Below, in pieces: positions 1-7,472 of a stretch of DNA of 64,000 bases. Numbering within the stretch: position 1 is the stretch's first letter; each line of letters starts with the position of its first letter. The stretch is from Azospirillum thermophilum (lineage in GTDB: Bacteria; Pseudomonadota; Alphaproteobacteria; Azospirillales; Azospirillaceae), in assembly GCF_003130795.1 (NCBI RefSeq), contig NZ_CP029352.1:722001-786000 (forward strand). The letters run 5' to 3'. Under the pieces are notes generated by a model. It saw only the letters and a list, made by a program, of their open reading frames with translations. It was not told where the DNA came from and did not search any database. The position numbers and the translations under genes were made by a program.

Positions 1-1
1 C

Positions 2-835
2 TCGCTCTCCACCATCTCCACCCATTTCTCCGACCTGGAGGCCCGGCTCGGCGTGCGGCTCTGCCGGCGCGGCCGGTCGGGATTCCAGCTCACCGCCGAG
101 GGGCAGTCGGTCTACGAGGAGCTGCGGCGCGTCTTCGACACGCTCGACCGTTTCCAGGCGCGGGTGCGGGGCCTGCGCGACCGGCTGACCGGGACGCTGA
201 CCATCGGGCTGGTCGACAACACCCTGACCGACCCCAAGGCCCGGCTGGAGCGCGTCTTCGCCCGCTTCTCGGAGGAAGCGCCGGAGGTCTCGCTGTCGAT
301 CAACGTGCGCCCGCCGAACGAGCTGCTGCGCGACGTGATCGGCGGCCAGCTCCAGGTCGCCATCTCCAGTTTTCCGCGCATCATCCCCAGCCTGTCCTAC
401 CAGGACCTCTACCAGGAAACGAACCACTTCTATTGCGGCGAGGGGCATCCGCTCTTCACCGCCTCCGAGGAGGCCATCGACCTGGACGAGGTGCGGCGCT
501 ACCGCCTCGTCTCCCGCGCCTACTGGGGGTATCGCGACCTGAAGATCTTCGCCATCACGACGCCCAAGGCGACGGTCTCCGACATCGAGGGGGCGGCGCG
601 GCTGATCCTCTCCGGCACCTATCTCGGCTATCTGCCCGACCATTTCGCCGCCGGCTATGTGAAGCAGGGCCGGCTGCGGGTGCTGCTGCCCAAACAGCTG
701 TCCTATCAGGCGCCGTTCCAGGTGGCGTACGACGCCAACCGGGCGCGCAGCCCGGTGGTGGAGCTCTTCATCGCCATCGTGAAGGAGGAGCTGGGCAGCG
801 GCGGCCCGCGCGGGTCCGTCAGCCTGCCGCCCTGA
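2..835 (+). CDS. LysR-family transcriptional regulator (5' end outside window)
   Basis: The reading frame is open from the first bases of the window, so the gene starts upstream. The first visible residues (SLSTISTHFSDLEARLGVRLC) fit the recognition-helix half of a LysR winged HTH, followed by the usual R-GF-LT-EG segment and the linker helix (VYEELRRVFDTLDRFQ). The remaining ~200 residues match a LysR substrate-binding domain: GTLTIGLVDN opens it, and LLRDVIGGQLQVAISSFP is the typical 'L..G.LD.AI' region. LysR proteins bind DNA as tetramers and respond to a small ligand; the ligand cannot be read here. The next gene on the same strand is ~840 bp away, so it looks monocistronic at this end. 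The family call is firm, the target unknown. Confidence 0.9.
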   Translation, partial: SLSTISTHFSDLEARLGVRLCRRGRSGFQLTAEGQSVYEELRRVFDTLDRFQARVRGLRDRLTGTLTIGLVDNTLTDPKARLERVFARFSEEAPEVSLSINVRPPNELLRDVIGGQLQVAISSFPRIIPSLSYQDLYQETNHFYCGEGHPLFTASEEAIDLDEVRRYRLVSRAYWGYRDLKIFAITTPKATVSDIEGAARLILSGTYLGYLPDHFAAGYVKQGRLRVLLPKQLSYQAPFQVAYDANRARSPVVELFIAIVKEELGSGGPRGSVSLPP

Positions 836-973
836 CCGTCCCCTTGTCCGGGGCGGGGCCTCGCGCCCTTTGTCGGGCGCCGCGGATTTTGCGGCTTCTG
901 TTGTCCCCATCCGGCCGTGCCGCTACTCTGCCCGCGTCACCACCCGAATCATGGTTCCCCGCCTGGCGACCGG

Positions 974-1118
974 CCATCGCCCGGCGTCCGCCATCGCCCG
1001 GCGTCCGCCATTGTGCAGGCCCCGCACAACGTACGTACAAGAAAGGAAAGCCTAATCCACTGATTTCAAATCAGGAAATGGCGATATCGCAATTGTGCGG
1101 CGGAAAAACACCGCACAA
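974..1118. promoter_or_regulatory. Tandem 17-bp repeat and two TTGTGC...GCACAA palindromes
   Basis: The unit GCCATCGCCCGGCGTCC is present twice head to tail (about 974-1007). Directly after it, TTGTGC (1011-1016) pairs with GCACAA (1024-1029) across 7 bases. About 80 bp further on, TTGTGCGG (1093-1100) pairs with CCGCACAA (1111-1118) across 10 bases. The shared TTGTGC half-site, used twice in a noncoding stretch, looks like a pair of operators or two related RNA hairpins. No binding protein can be named. Confidence 0.4.
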
Positions 1119-1278
1119 CCCGCCCGACACGGCCCAGATCGCGTGCAGCCCGACCGCTTTCCTGCCGACATACGGCTTCCGTATCCGGTGACGCCTTCTT
1201 CATCCGGCCGTTGTTGGTGCAGGTCTGTGGCGGTCGGCCGGTGTCCGGCCCGTGCCGGGAACCGCCGGGCCTGTAGGC

Positions 1279-1313
1279 GGCAGCCGCGATACTCCCCCCT
1301 CATCGCGGCTGCC
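1279..1313. other. Perfect 12-bp stem-loop in intergenic region
   Basis: GGCAGCCGCGAT (1279-1290) is exactly complementary to ATCGCGGCTGCC (1302-1313) with an 11-base C-rich loop. There is no T tract on either side, so a classical intrinsic terminator is not supported. It may be an RNA structure or a bidirectional termination aid. Confidence 0.45.
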
Positions 1314-1672
1314 GTCATTCCCCGCCCGGCTCCACCCCGTCCCCGCCCGGCGGGACCGCAGGTCCGACCCGATCCCGAAGGAACCGAATCAGTGCTGATC
1401 CCGTCCGAATTTTTCCGGCTATGGCTGGAAAGATCGGAACGATCTTGTTTCCGGATCTGTAATGTCTAAAGGCATGATGCGAAGTCATTGCTTCGCTTAT
1501 GACAGAGCTTTCATGCGTACTCCGATCGTTTGTCTTAAGCCATAGGGTGCCTCACGTTGTGGTGCCGCGCCAAGCCAGCTTGGGAATCAGGTGTATGTCC
1601 GTGATTTATTTCGCGTGCATCGCAAAGGCGCCTCAGGAAACGGACCCGCCAGCCACAGGAAGGAGGCTCTGA

Positions 1673-2401
1673 ATGACCCACCATGGCCGCTATTCGATCG
1701 GTCCAGGACGTGCCGGGGCCGTCTTCGGGGAAATGGAGGCCGCAACGGTCGCTCCGCGGTTTCTCGTGGTCGACGACCACGCACTGATCCGGCACGGGCT
1801 CGCCCTTGCCCTCAGGATGCGGTTTCCCGCCGCCACCGTCTTCGAAGCCGGATCGCTGGCCGAGGCATCCCGCCGCGTGCGGTCGGTCGGCAACCTCTCG
1901 GCGGTCCTCTACGACCTCCAGATGGGCGACACGGACGGCCTGCCGGGGGTGGAGACGATGCTGCGGATGCTGGACGGCGTTCCGCTGATCGTCGTCTCCG
2001 CCTCTCCCGATACCCGGGTGATCGCATCCTGCATCCGGGCCGGCGCCCGCGGCTTCCTGCCCAAGGGCAGCAATCCGGAGGTTCTGGACCATGCGCTGCC
2101 GATCGTGCTCGGCGGCGGCATCTATGCTCCGCTGCCGCAGCCGGTGGCCGCGGTACCCGAACCGATCACCCTGACGCCCGGTGCGCCTGCCGGCGACAAC
2201 CCGGTCGCCCAGCTCACCGAACGGCAGCGCGAGGTGCTGAAGCTGCTGCTGCAGGGCCAGTCGAACAAGGAGATCGCCCGCTCTCTGGGCGTGCTGGAGG
2301 GGACCATCAAGGTCCACCTGCGCAGCGTCATGCAGCGGCTCGGCGTGCGCAACCGCACCCAGCTCGCCCTGATGGCGGCCAGGGCCGGCATGCCGATCTG
2401 A
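1673..2401 (+). CDS. NarL/FixJ-family response regulator
   Basis: 242 aa. Residues ~28-145 form a receiver domain: the acidic pair D34-D35 (VVDDH), a phospho-acceptor Asp at 81 (VLYDLQMGD), Ser109 in the Thr/Ser switch position and Lys131. Residues ~180-235 are a LuxR-type HTH (LTERQREVLKLL, NKEIARSLGV, TIKVHLRSVMQRLGV). Such proteins dimerise on phosphorylation and bind promoters. The start at 1673 is set by AGGAGG at 1661-1666. The N-terminus is about 25 residues longer than the receiver fold needs; an internal Met at 21 is an alternative. No histidine kinase is adjacent, so this is an orphan regulator whose signal is unknown. Confidence 0.92.
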   Translation: MTHHGRYSIGPGRAGAVFGEMEAATVAPRFLVVDDHALIRHGLALALRMRFPAATVFEAGSLAEASRRVRSVGNLSAVLYDLQMGDTDGLPGVETMLRMLDGVPLIVVSASPDTRVIASCIRAGARGFLPKGSNPEVLDHALPIVLGGGIYAPLPQPVAAVPEPITLTPGAPAGDNPVAQLTERQREVLKLLLQGQSNKEIARSLGVLEGTIKVHLRSVMQRLGVRNRTQLALMAARAGMPI

Positions 2402-2504
2402 GCCGCCCGACCGGAGCCGATCCGGCCGGAGAGGAGGGCCGGACGGGAGGGGGAGGGGAGGCGCCCGCCGGCGCTCCCCTGGTGTGTCGTCGACTGGTAT
2501 GCCG

Positions 2505-3380
2505 TCAGGCCGAGGACGTGGCGTCCATCTGTTCCGTCTGCGCGCCGGAGCCCTGGCGGGCGGCTCCCAGCACGGGCGCGGCACCCAGCGGCTCCGCCTG
2601 CTTGGCGGAGAACTGGCCCTTGCCGTCGAGCGACGGACCCTGGGTGAAGCGGCCTTCCGGCGGCGGTTCGCCGTTGCGGTCGGTGCCGGCAAAGACGTAG
2701 CTGAACTCCCGGTTTTCCAGGGACTGGTCGAAGCTGTTGGGGATCGGCAACTGCGCGGCCGGGCCGCCCAGTTCCTCGATCACCGCCAGCCACTGCTGCT
2801 GGTGCATGGTGTCGCGGGCGATCAGGAAGCTCAGCATGTCCTTCATGCCGGGGTCGTGGGCGGCGTTGTAGAGGCGCACCGCCAGCGTCCGGCCGGTCGC
2901 CTCCGCCGTGATGTTGGCGAACATGTCGGCGGCGAGGTTGCCGCTGGCATAGACGTGCGAGCAGTCGAAGGGCGCGCCGTCGGCATTGCCGGGGAACGCG
3001 GCCAGCCCGGTGGAAAGCAGGTGCTTGTGCAGCATTCCTTCCACCATGTGGCGGGGCCGCTCGCCGCCCATCACCGCGTTGACCACCGGGTTGGCGGCCG
3101 CCGTGCTCTCCTGCAGCGACAGCGGAGCGTTCTCCAGGTTCAGGGCGACCGCGGTCGCCAGCATCTCGATATGGCCGATCTCCTCGGTGGCGGTGTGGAG
3201 CAGCATGTCGCGGTACTTGGTGTTCGGGCTGCGGTTGCCCCAGGCCTGGAAGAAATACTGAAGGCAGACGCGAAGCTCGCCCTCGACCCCGCCGATCGCC
3301 TGCTGTAGCTGGCGGGCGAACAGCGGGTCGGGTGTCTCGACCTTCACCGGATACTGTAGCCGCTTGTCGTGAAAATACAT
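2505..3380 (-). CDS. Manganese catalase
   Basis: 291 aa, full length for the family. It disproportionates hydrogen peroxide with a di-manganese centre inside a four-helix bundle. The metal ligands are visible: Glu in GGVEGELRVCLQYFFQAWG (~35) and the E-E-x-G-H pair of TATEEIGHIEM (~66-69), with the second Glu/His set in the C-terminal half of the bundle (DTMHQQQW). The C-terminus ends in a flexible Gln/Ala/Ser-rich tail, as in other KatN-type enzymes. The gene is alone on the minus strand; its upstream gap (3381-3513) is the likely promoter region. It is probably a stress-induced cytoplasmic enzyme; the family identity is secure, the regulation unseen. Confidence 0.93.
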   Translation of the reverse strand: MYFHDKRLQYPVKVETPDPLFARQLQQAIGGVEGELRVCLQYFFQAWGNRSPNTKYRDMLLHTATEEIGHIEMLATAVALNLENAPLSLQESTAAANPVVNAVMGGERPRHMVEGMLHKHLLSTGLAAFPGNADGAPFDCSHVYASGNLAADMFANITAEATGRTLAVRLYNAAHDPGMKDMLSFLIARDTMHQQQWLAVIEELGGPAAQLPIPNSFDQSLENREFSYVFAGTDRNGEPPPEGRFTQGPSLDGKGQFSAKQAEPLGAAPVLGAARQGSGAQTEQMDATSSA

Positions 3381-3513
3381 GCATCACCTGCCGCTAAAGG
3401 AAGGAAGCCTTCAGAACAGGCCTGCGTGTTGATAATTACTTGCAACGCCGTGGTATGTCGGGAGACCAGGAACGCTCATCGATCGGTGCGTGGCCGCTCC
3501 CGCCCTGGCGGAG

Positions 3514-3969
3514 CTAGGGGCCGACGTCGCCGTCGGCATCGCGGCCGACCACGTCGTCCTCGGTCATGCCGAAGGCCCGCTCCGGATCGCCGTCCATGTC
3601 CGACAGCAGGTCCTCGTCCTCGGCGATGCCCTCCTCGGCGTCGCTCATCGCGTCGTCGTCCTCGAGCGAGTTGTTGGAGACGGCGGCCCAGTCATGCTCT
3701 CCGGCCATCAGCTCCTTGATCTCCTCCTCCGGCTCGTCGGCCTCGACAGCCTTCTGATGGCCGCGGACCAGTGCCTCCTGGAGCTCGGGAATGGAGACGG
3801 CCCGTTCCGCGATCTCGCGCAGTGCGACCACGGGGTTCTTGTCGTCGTCGCGCTCGACGGCCAGCGGGCCGCCGGCCGACATCTGACGGGCGCGGCGGGC
3901 GGCCATGACCACGAGGTCGAAGCGGTTCGGGACCACGAGGACACAGTCCTCTACGGTGACGCGCGCCAT
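3514..3969 (-). CDS. rpoZ: RNA polymerase omega subunit
   Basis: 151 aa. The N-terminus [27 protein letters not shown] is the near-invariant omega signature, and [12 protein letters not shown] is the conserved segment that wraps the beta' C-terminus. Omega promotes assembly of RNA polymerase and, with ppGpp, tunes stringent control. Beyond residue ~95 the protein carries a long acidic tail ([18 protein letters not shown]), common in alphaproteobacterial omega. The start is the conserved Met with a G-rich site before it (GGAGGACGCCC). The usual companion spoT/relA is not next door; instead small unknown genes follow, so either the locus was rearranged or this is a second copy. Identity is high-confidence. 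Confidence 0.93.
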   Translation of the reverse strand: MARVTVEDCVLVVPNRFDLVVMAARRARQMSAGGPLAVERDDDKNPVVALREIAERAVSIPELQEALVRGHQKAVEADEPEEEIKELMAGEHDWAAVSNNSLEDDDAMSDAEEGIAEDEDLLSDMDGDPERAFGMTEDDVVGRDADGDVGP

Positions 3970-3996
3970 GGGCGTCCTCCTTCGTCAGTTGGGGGC

Positions 3997-4236
3997 TCAG
4001 CGGTCTTCGGTCCCGGCCGGAGCGCCGGTGTCGGGCGGCTCCTCGCGGGCGAGGCTGGGGTTGATGGTCTCGCGCCGCTGGCGCGCCAGCTCCGGGTCCG
4101 GGCTCGGCGTCATGTCGGCCTGGCTGACCATTCCCGCGTCCTGGTGCAGAACCTCGCTCGGCGGCCGGACATCGGTCGCGGCGGTGCCGAGGCGGGGATC
4201 CGGCGAAGCGGGGGCGGCTTTGGTCGGGTCGGTCAT
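3997..4236 (-). CDS. Small hypothetical protein, Pro/Asp-rich
   Basis: 79 aa starting at ATG 4236, preceded by AGGGAG at good spacing; an in-frame Met 20 codons upstream has no ribosome site and is less likely. The protein is hydrophilic, rich in Pro, Asp, Glu and Arg, with no membrane segment, cysteine or recognisable motif (MTDPTKAAPASPDPRLG...). It is probably intrinsically disordered. It lies 27 bp upstream of rpoZ on the same strand and could be co-transcribed. No function can be proposed. Confidence 0.5.
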   Translation of the reverse strand: MTDPTKAAPASPDPRLGTAATDVRPPSEVLHQDAGMVSQADMTPSPDPELARQRRETINPSLAREEPPDTGAPAGTEDR

Positions 4237-4355
4237 GCTGTGGCTCCCTGTTCCGTCGACAGGCCGGATCAGGGAAAACAGCGCAAGCACCGTCACCGCT
4301 GCCCCGGCTTCCCCGGTTCATCCGCGGTATGCGGGAGGACGGGGGGCTGCCCGGG

Positions 4356-4559
4356 TCAGGAGCCCAGCAGGTCGTTGATCGCGTCGGCGCAGCGGTTGTG
4401 GGAATCGCACCGGCGGCAATCGACGGAGCCGTCGCAGCGGACGTTGCGGTACCGGTCGATGCTGTCCAGCAGCCGCTTCTTGCTGGCGTCGTCGATGACG
4501 TCGGCAAGGCGGACGGTCGTCATGGCGTCGGTGATCAGGTCGATGTGGTCCGGGCTCAT
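4356..4559 (-). CDS. Small four-cysteine protein
   Basis: 67 aa, starting at ATG 4559 after AGGGCAAGGG. The first half is a helix-like polar segment (MSPDHIDLITDAMTTVRLADVIDD). The second half holds four cysteines as C-x5-C-x2-C-x5-C, with a histidine between the last two (CDSHNRC), which could bind zinc or form disulfides. There is no signal peptide, so a metal site in the cytoplasm is likelier than disulfides. It sits in a run of small minus-strand genes ending at rpoZ. I do not recognise the family. Confidence 0.5.
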   Translation of the reverse strand: MSPDHIDLITDAMTTVRLADVIDDASKKRLLDSIDRYRNVRCDGSVDCRRCDSHNRCADAINDLLGS

Positions 4560-4701
4560 CCCTTGCCCTCAGCCGCAGGGTCGCGGTGCCGCATACTCCC
4601 ATAACTGCGTGGAGGGCTCAAACAACGTACGGAAACGAAATGCATGCAATTTGCGACAAACTGCTGGTGAATTTTTCCAGGTTGAAACGGCGCGCCGCCC
4701 C

Positions 4702-4914
4702 CTACTCTCGGCGGTCTTGTCCGGCTGGATGCGCCGCGGTCTGCGGACACTCGACGATCAACTCGGCGCCGTCCACCCGCAGATAGCTGTCGACCGCCAC
4801 CCGCCGGCGCTGGATGTCGTCGTTCAACATGATCTGGGCATCGGCCAGGGTCAGCGGGCGGCCATCATAATAGGTGCGGCCGTCGGCGTGGCGGATCAGG
4901 CGGAAGGCGTTCAT
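4702..4914 (-). CDS. Small hypothetical protein
   Basis: 70 aa, started by ATG 4914 behind a strong purine tract (GGGGGAGAAACC). The sequence MNAFRLIRHADGRTYYDGRPLTLADAQIMLNDDIQRRR reads like a compact alpha/beta protein with a Tyr-Tyr pair and a basic stretch; a single Cys is near the end. It has no signal peptide or membrane segment. A 142-bp gap separates it from the four-Cys gene. No family recognised. Confidence 0.5.
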   Translation of the reverse strand: MNAFRLIRHADGRTYYDGRPLTLADAQIMLNDDIQRRRVAVDSYLRVDGAELIVECPQTAAHPAGQDRRE

Positions 4915-5309
4915 CTGGTTTCTCCCCCTCGTTCGCCTCGTACAACAGTGGGGAGCTCCGGTCTATTCCCGCGGATGCGGTGTGCGGGCGGCCTGTGACA
5001 TCGGGGAAAGATGTGTCGAATTGAATTAAATCAATCCCGCACCGTATAAGGGGCGATACAGTGCCCGCCTTTTTCGGGGTCGCCTCCGCCCCTCCGGCCG
5101 CAAGCGGCGGGATGCGCGAAGACGATCCGCATCAAATGCATACGGATGAAGGCGCAGGGTGGCAGGGCGCAACCCCGGGCAACAAGCGGGATACAGGAAT
5201 GCATCGTTTGCTCGCCTGGAAGGGTTGGAAATTGCGTAAGAGGCGGTGCTAATCTCATCTTGTTCCTCTTTCAACAGCCTATGGTCCCGGCGTCGGCCGG
5301 TTCGTCACA
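4915..5309. other. Intergenic region, no gene seen
   Basis: About 395 bp between two divergent genes. It must hold the promoters of the small minus-strand gene and of the GGDEF-EAL gene. Short open frames here lack ribosome sites and family signal. No clear promoter pair could be fixed by eye. Confidence 0.5.
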
Positions 5310-7463
5310 GTGAGAGAAGCCTTGCAAGAGCCACCGGCGGAAGACGCAGTCGAACGGGAGGAGAGCTCCGCCTCGGATCTGCCGCGGGCGCCGGAGTTCC
5401 TGGCGTCGCTTGCCGCAAGTTTCCTTGACCATGCCGACTTCGCCATCGCCTATCTCGACGCCGACTATGTCTGCCGCCATGCCGATCACCGCTTCGCGAC
5501 GGCGCTGAACCGCCGGCCCGGGGAGTTGATCGGCCGCTGCCTGGTGACGCTGGAGCATGCGGTCGCCCGCGCCCTGGCGAAGGCGGTGGCCCATGTGGCG
5601 GAGAAGCGGACCGCCGCCCCGTTCGACTGCGTTCTCGACCTCGGCGAGGGGGAACGGCTGGTGCTGTCGGGCTGCGTGCTGCCGCATCACAGTTCGGACG
5701 GCCGCCTTGCCGGCTTCCTCGGCGCCTTCCAGCCGGTGGCGGATCCGGCCCGCATCGCCGATTTCGTCGTCCGCCGCGACCCCTTCGTCACCACGCTGCT
5801 GGACGCGGCGGTGGATGGCATCATCGTCTCGGACCGCACGGGCGTCATCCGCTCGATCAACCGGGCCTGCTGCACCATGTTCGGCTATGAAGAGGCCGAG
5901 CTGGTCGGGCAGAGCATGAATGTGCTGATGCCGTCGCCCTTCGCCCGCGACCACGACCGCTACATCGACTCCTACCTGTCCTCCGGACGGGCCAAGATCA
6001 TCGGGATCGGGCGGGATACGCTGGCCCGGCGCAAGGACGGTTCCGTCTTCCCGGTCCATCTCAGCGTGGGCGAGGCCCGGCTGGGGAGCGAGGTGACCTT
6101 CGTCGGCATCATCCGCGACATCTCCGAGCGGCTGGCGGCGGAACAGCGCGCCTCCTACCTCGCCCGCCACGATCCGCTGACCGGAGTCCTCACCCGCACC
6201 GCCTTCCTGGAGGAGTGCGAGGCGCTGATGGCCGCCGCCGGCGCGCCGGGGGAGCCGAAGCCCTTCGCGCTCTACGCCCTCGACGTCGACCAGTTCAGCG
6301 ACGTGAACGAGGCCTTCGGCTTCCATGTCGGCGATGCCGCGCTGAAGGCGCTGGTCACCCGCGTGACCGAGGTGATGCCCGAGGGCACCTACATGTGCCG
6401 CATCGCCGCCGACGAGTTCGCGGCGCTGGCACGGGTCGAGGGGGCGGAGCATGCCAAGGCGCTGGCCGATGTACTGCACGACCGGCTGACCGCGTCCATC
6501 TATGCCGACCGTCACTGGGTGCGGCTGCGGCTGTCCATAGGTGCGGCGGTGCAGGACGACGCGGTCCAGACGCTGGAGGACCTGAACGCGAAGGCGAAGC
6601 TGGCGCTCCAGGCGGTGCAGCACAACGGCGGCAACGGCGTGTGCTTCTATACGCCGGACATGGCCGCGGCGGCGACCCGCCGCATGATGCTGACGGTCCA
6701 CCTGAACCACGCGATCGAGCGGGGCGAGTTGCGCCTCGTCTACCAGCCGATCGTCGACGGCGACAGCGGGCGTGTCGTGGCGGCGGAGGCCTTGCTGCGC
6801 TGGAACCACCACAGCCTGGGTATGGTCTCGCCGGCGGAGTTCATTCCGGTGGCCGAGGAAAGCGGCCTGATCGTCCCGATCACCGACTGGGTCATCGCCA
6901 CCGTCATCGGCCAGATGGTCGAGTGGGACCGGGGGGGCGTCCTGCCGGACCGGGTGTTCATCAACATTTCCGGCCAGCAGTTCCTGCGCGGCAACCTGAC
7001 CCGGCGGCTGGAGGAGCTTCTCGCCCCGCACCCCGAACTGAAGGAGCGTCTGGGGCTGGAGATCACCGAGCAGGCCGCGGTCCGCGATCTCAAGGTGGCG
7101 GTGCGGACGCTCGGCGACCTCGCCGGCATCGGCATCCAGGCGGCGATCGACGATTTCGGCTCCGGCTACTCCTCGCTGAGCTATGTCCAGCAGTTGCCGG
7201 TCGCCAAGCTGAAGATCGACCGCGCCTTCGTCATCGACGTGCCGGCCAATCCGAAGAGCAACGCACTGGTCCGTGCCGCCGTGGGCATGGCGCACGGCCT
7301 CGGGCTCTCCACCGTGGCGGAAGGGGTGGAGACGGAGGAGCAGCGCCGCTTCCTCGTCTCCGTCGGCTGCGACATGCTGCAGGGCTACCTGTTCGGCCGG
7401 CCGATGACGCCGGAGGCGCTGGCCGCGATGGTGCGCGGTCAGCAGGCGGAGGCGGGCGCCTGA
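5310..7463 (+). CDS. PAS-PAS-GGDEF-EAL protein, probable c-di-GMP phosphodiesterase
   Basis: 717 aa, GTG start. An N-terminal PAS-like segment (~33-140) is followed by a canonical PAS (~160-275: LLDAAVDGIIVSDRTGVI, RRKDGSVFPVHLSV), then a GGDEF domain (~285-450) and an EAL domain (~460-710). In the GGDEF domain the active-site loop reads AADEF (366-370), so the two glycines needed for cyclase activity are lost. The EAL domain keeps EALLRW (~493), a Glu in EITEQA, the DDFG loop (IDDFGSGYSSL), the Lys in KLKIDR and the QGYLFGRPM end. This predicts hydrolysis of cyclic di-GMP with a non-catalytic, perhaps GTP-binding, GGDEF part. No transmembrane segments are visible; it is a cytoplasmic sensor, single gene. 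Confidence 0.92.
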   Translation: MREALQEPPAEDAVEREESSASDLPRAPEFLASLAASFLDHADFAIAYLDADYVCRHADHRFATALNRRPGELIGRCLVTLEHAVARALAKAVAHVAEKRTAAPFDCVLDLGEGERLVLSGCVLPHHSSDGRLAGFLGAFQPVADPARIADFVVRRDPFVTTLLDAAVDGIIVSDRTGVIRSINRACCTMFGYEEAELVGQSMNVLMPSPFARDHDRYIDSYLSSGRAKIIGIGRDTLARRKDGSVFPVHLSVGEARLGSEVTFVGIIRDISERLAAEQRASYLARHDPLTGVLTRTAFLEECEALMAAAGAPGEPKPFALYALDVDQFSDVNEAFGFHVGDAALKALVTRVTEVMPEGTYMCRIAADEFAALARVEGAEHAKALADVLHDRLTASIYADRHWVRLRLSIGAAVQDDAVQTLEDLNAKAKLALQAVQHNGGNGVCFYTPDMAAAATRRMMLTVHLNHAIERGELRLVYQPIVDGDSGRVVAAEALLRWNHHSLGMVSPAEFIPVAEESGLIVPITDWVIATVIGQMVEWDRGGVLPDRVFINISGQQFLRGNLTRRLEELLAPHPELKERLGLEITEQAAVRDLKVAVRTLGDLAGIGIQAAIDDFGSGYSSLSYVQQLPVAKLKIDRAFVIDVPANPKSNALVRAAVGMAHGLGLSTVAEGVETEEQRRFLVSVGCDMLQGYLFGRPMTPEALAAMVRGQQAEAGA

Positions 7464-7472
7464 CGATCCGGC

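Larger units (their letters stand above)
836..1672. other. Long intergenic region without a convincing gene
   Basis: About 840 bp separate the LysR gene from the response regulator. Short frames exist on both strands, but none has a family signature plus a ribosome site. The stretch holds a tandem 17-bp repeat, two TTGTGC palindromes and one long stem-loop (listed separately). From about 1430 the sequence becomes less GC-rich, which would suit the promoter of the downstream response regulator gene, although no clear -35/-10 pair was picked. Confidence 0.5.

Noticed and set aside
5271..7295. 674-aa minus-strand frame opposite the GGDEF-EAL gene
   Set aside because: His/Arg/Asp-rich mirror of a real gene in high-GC DNA; no family motif.
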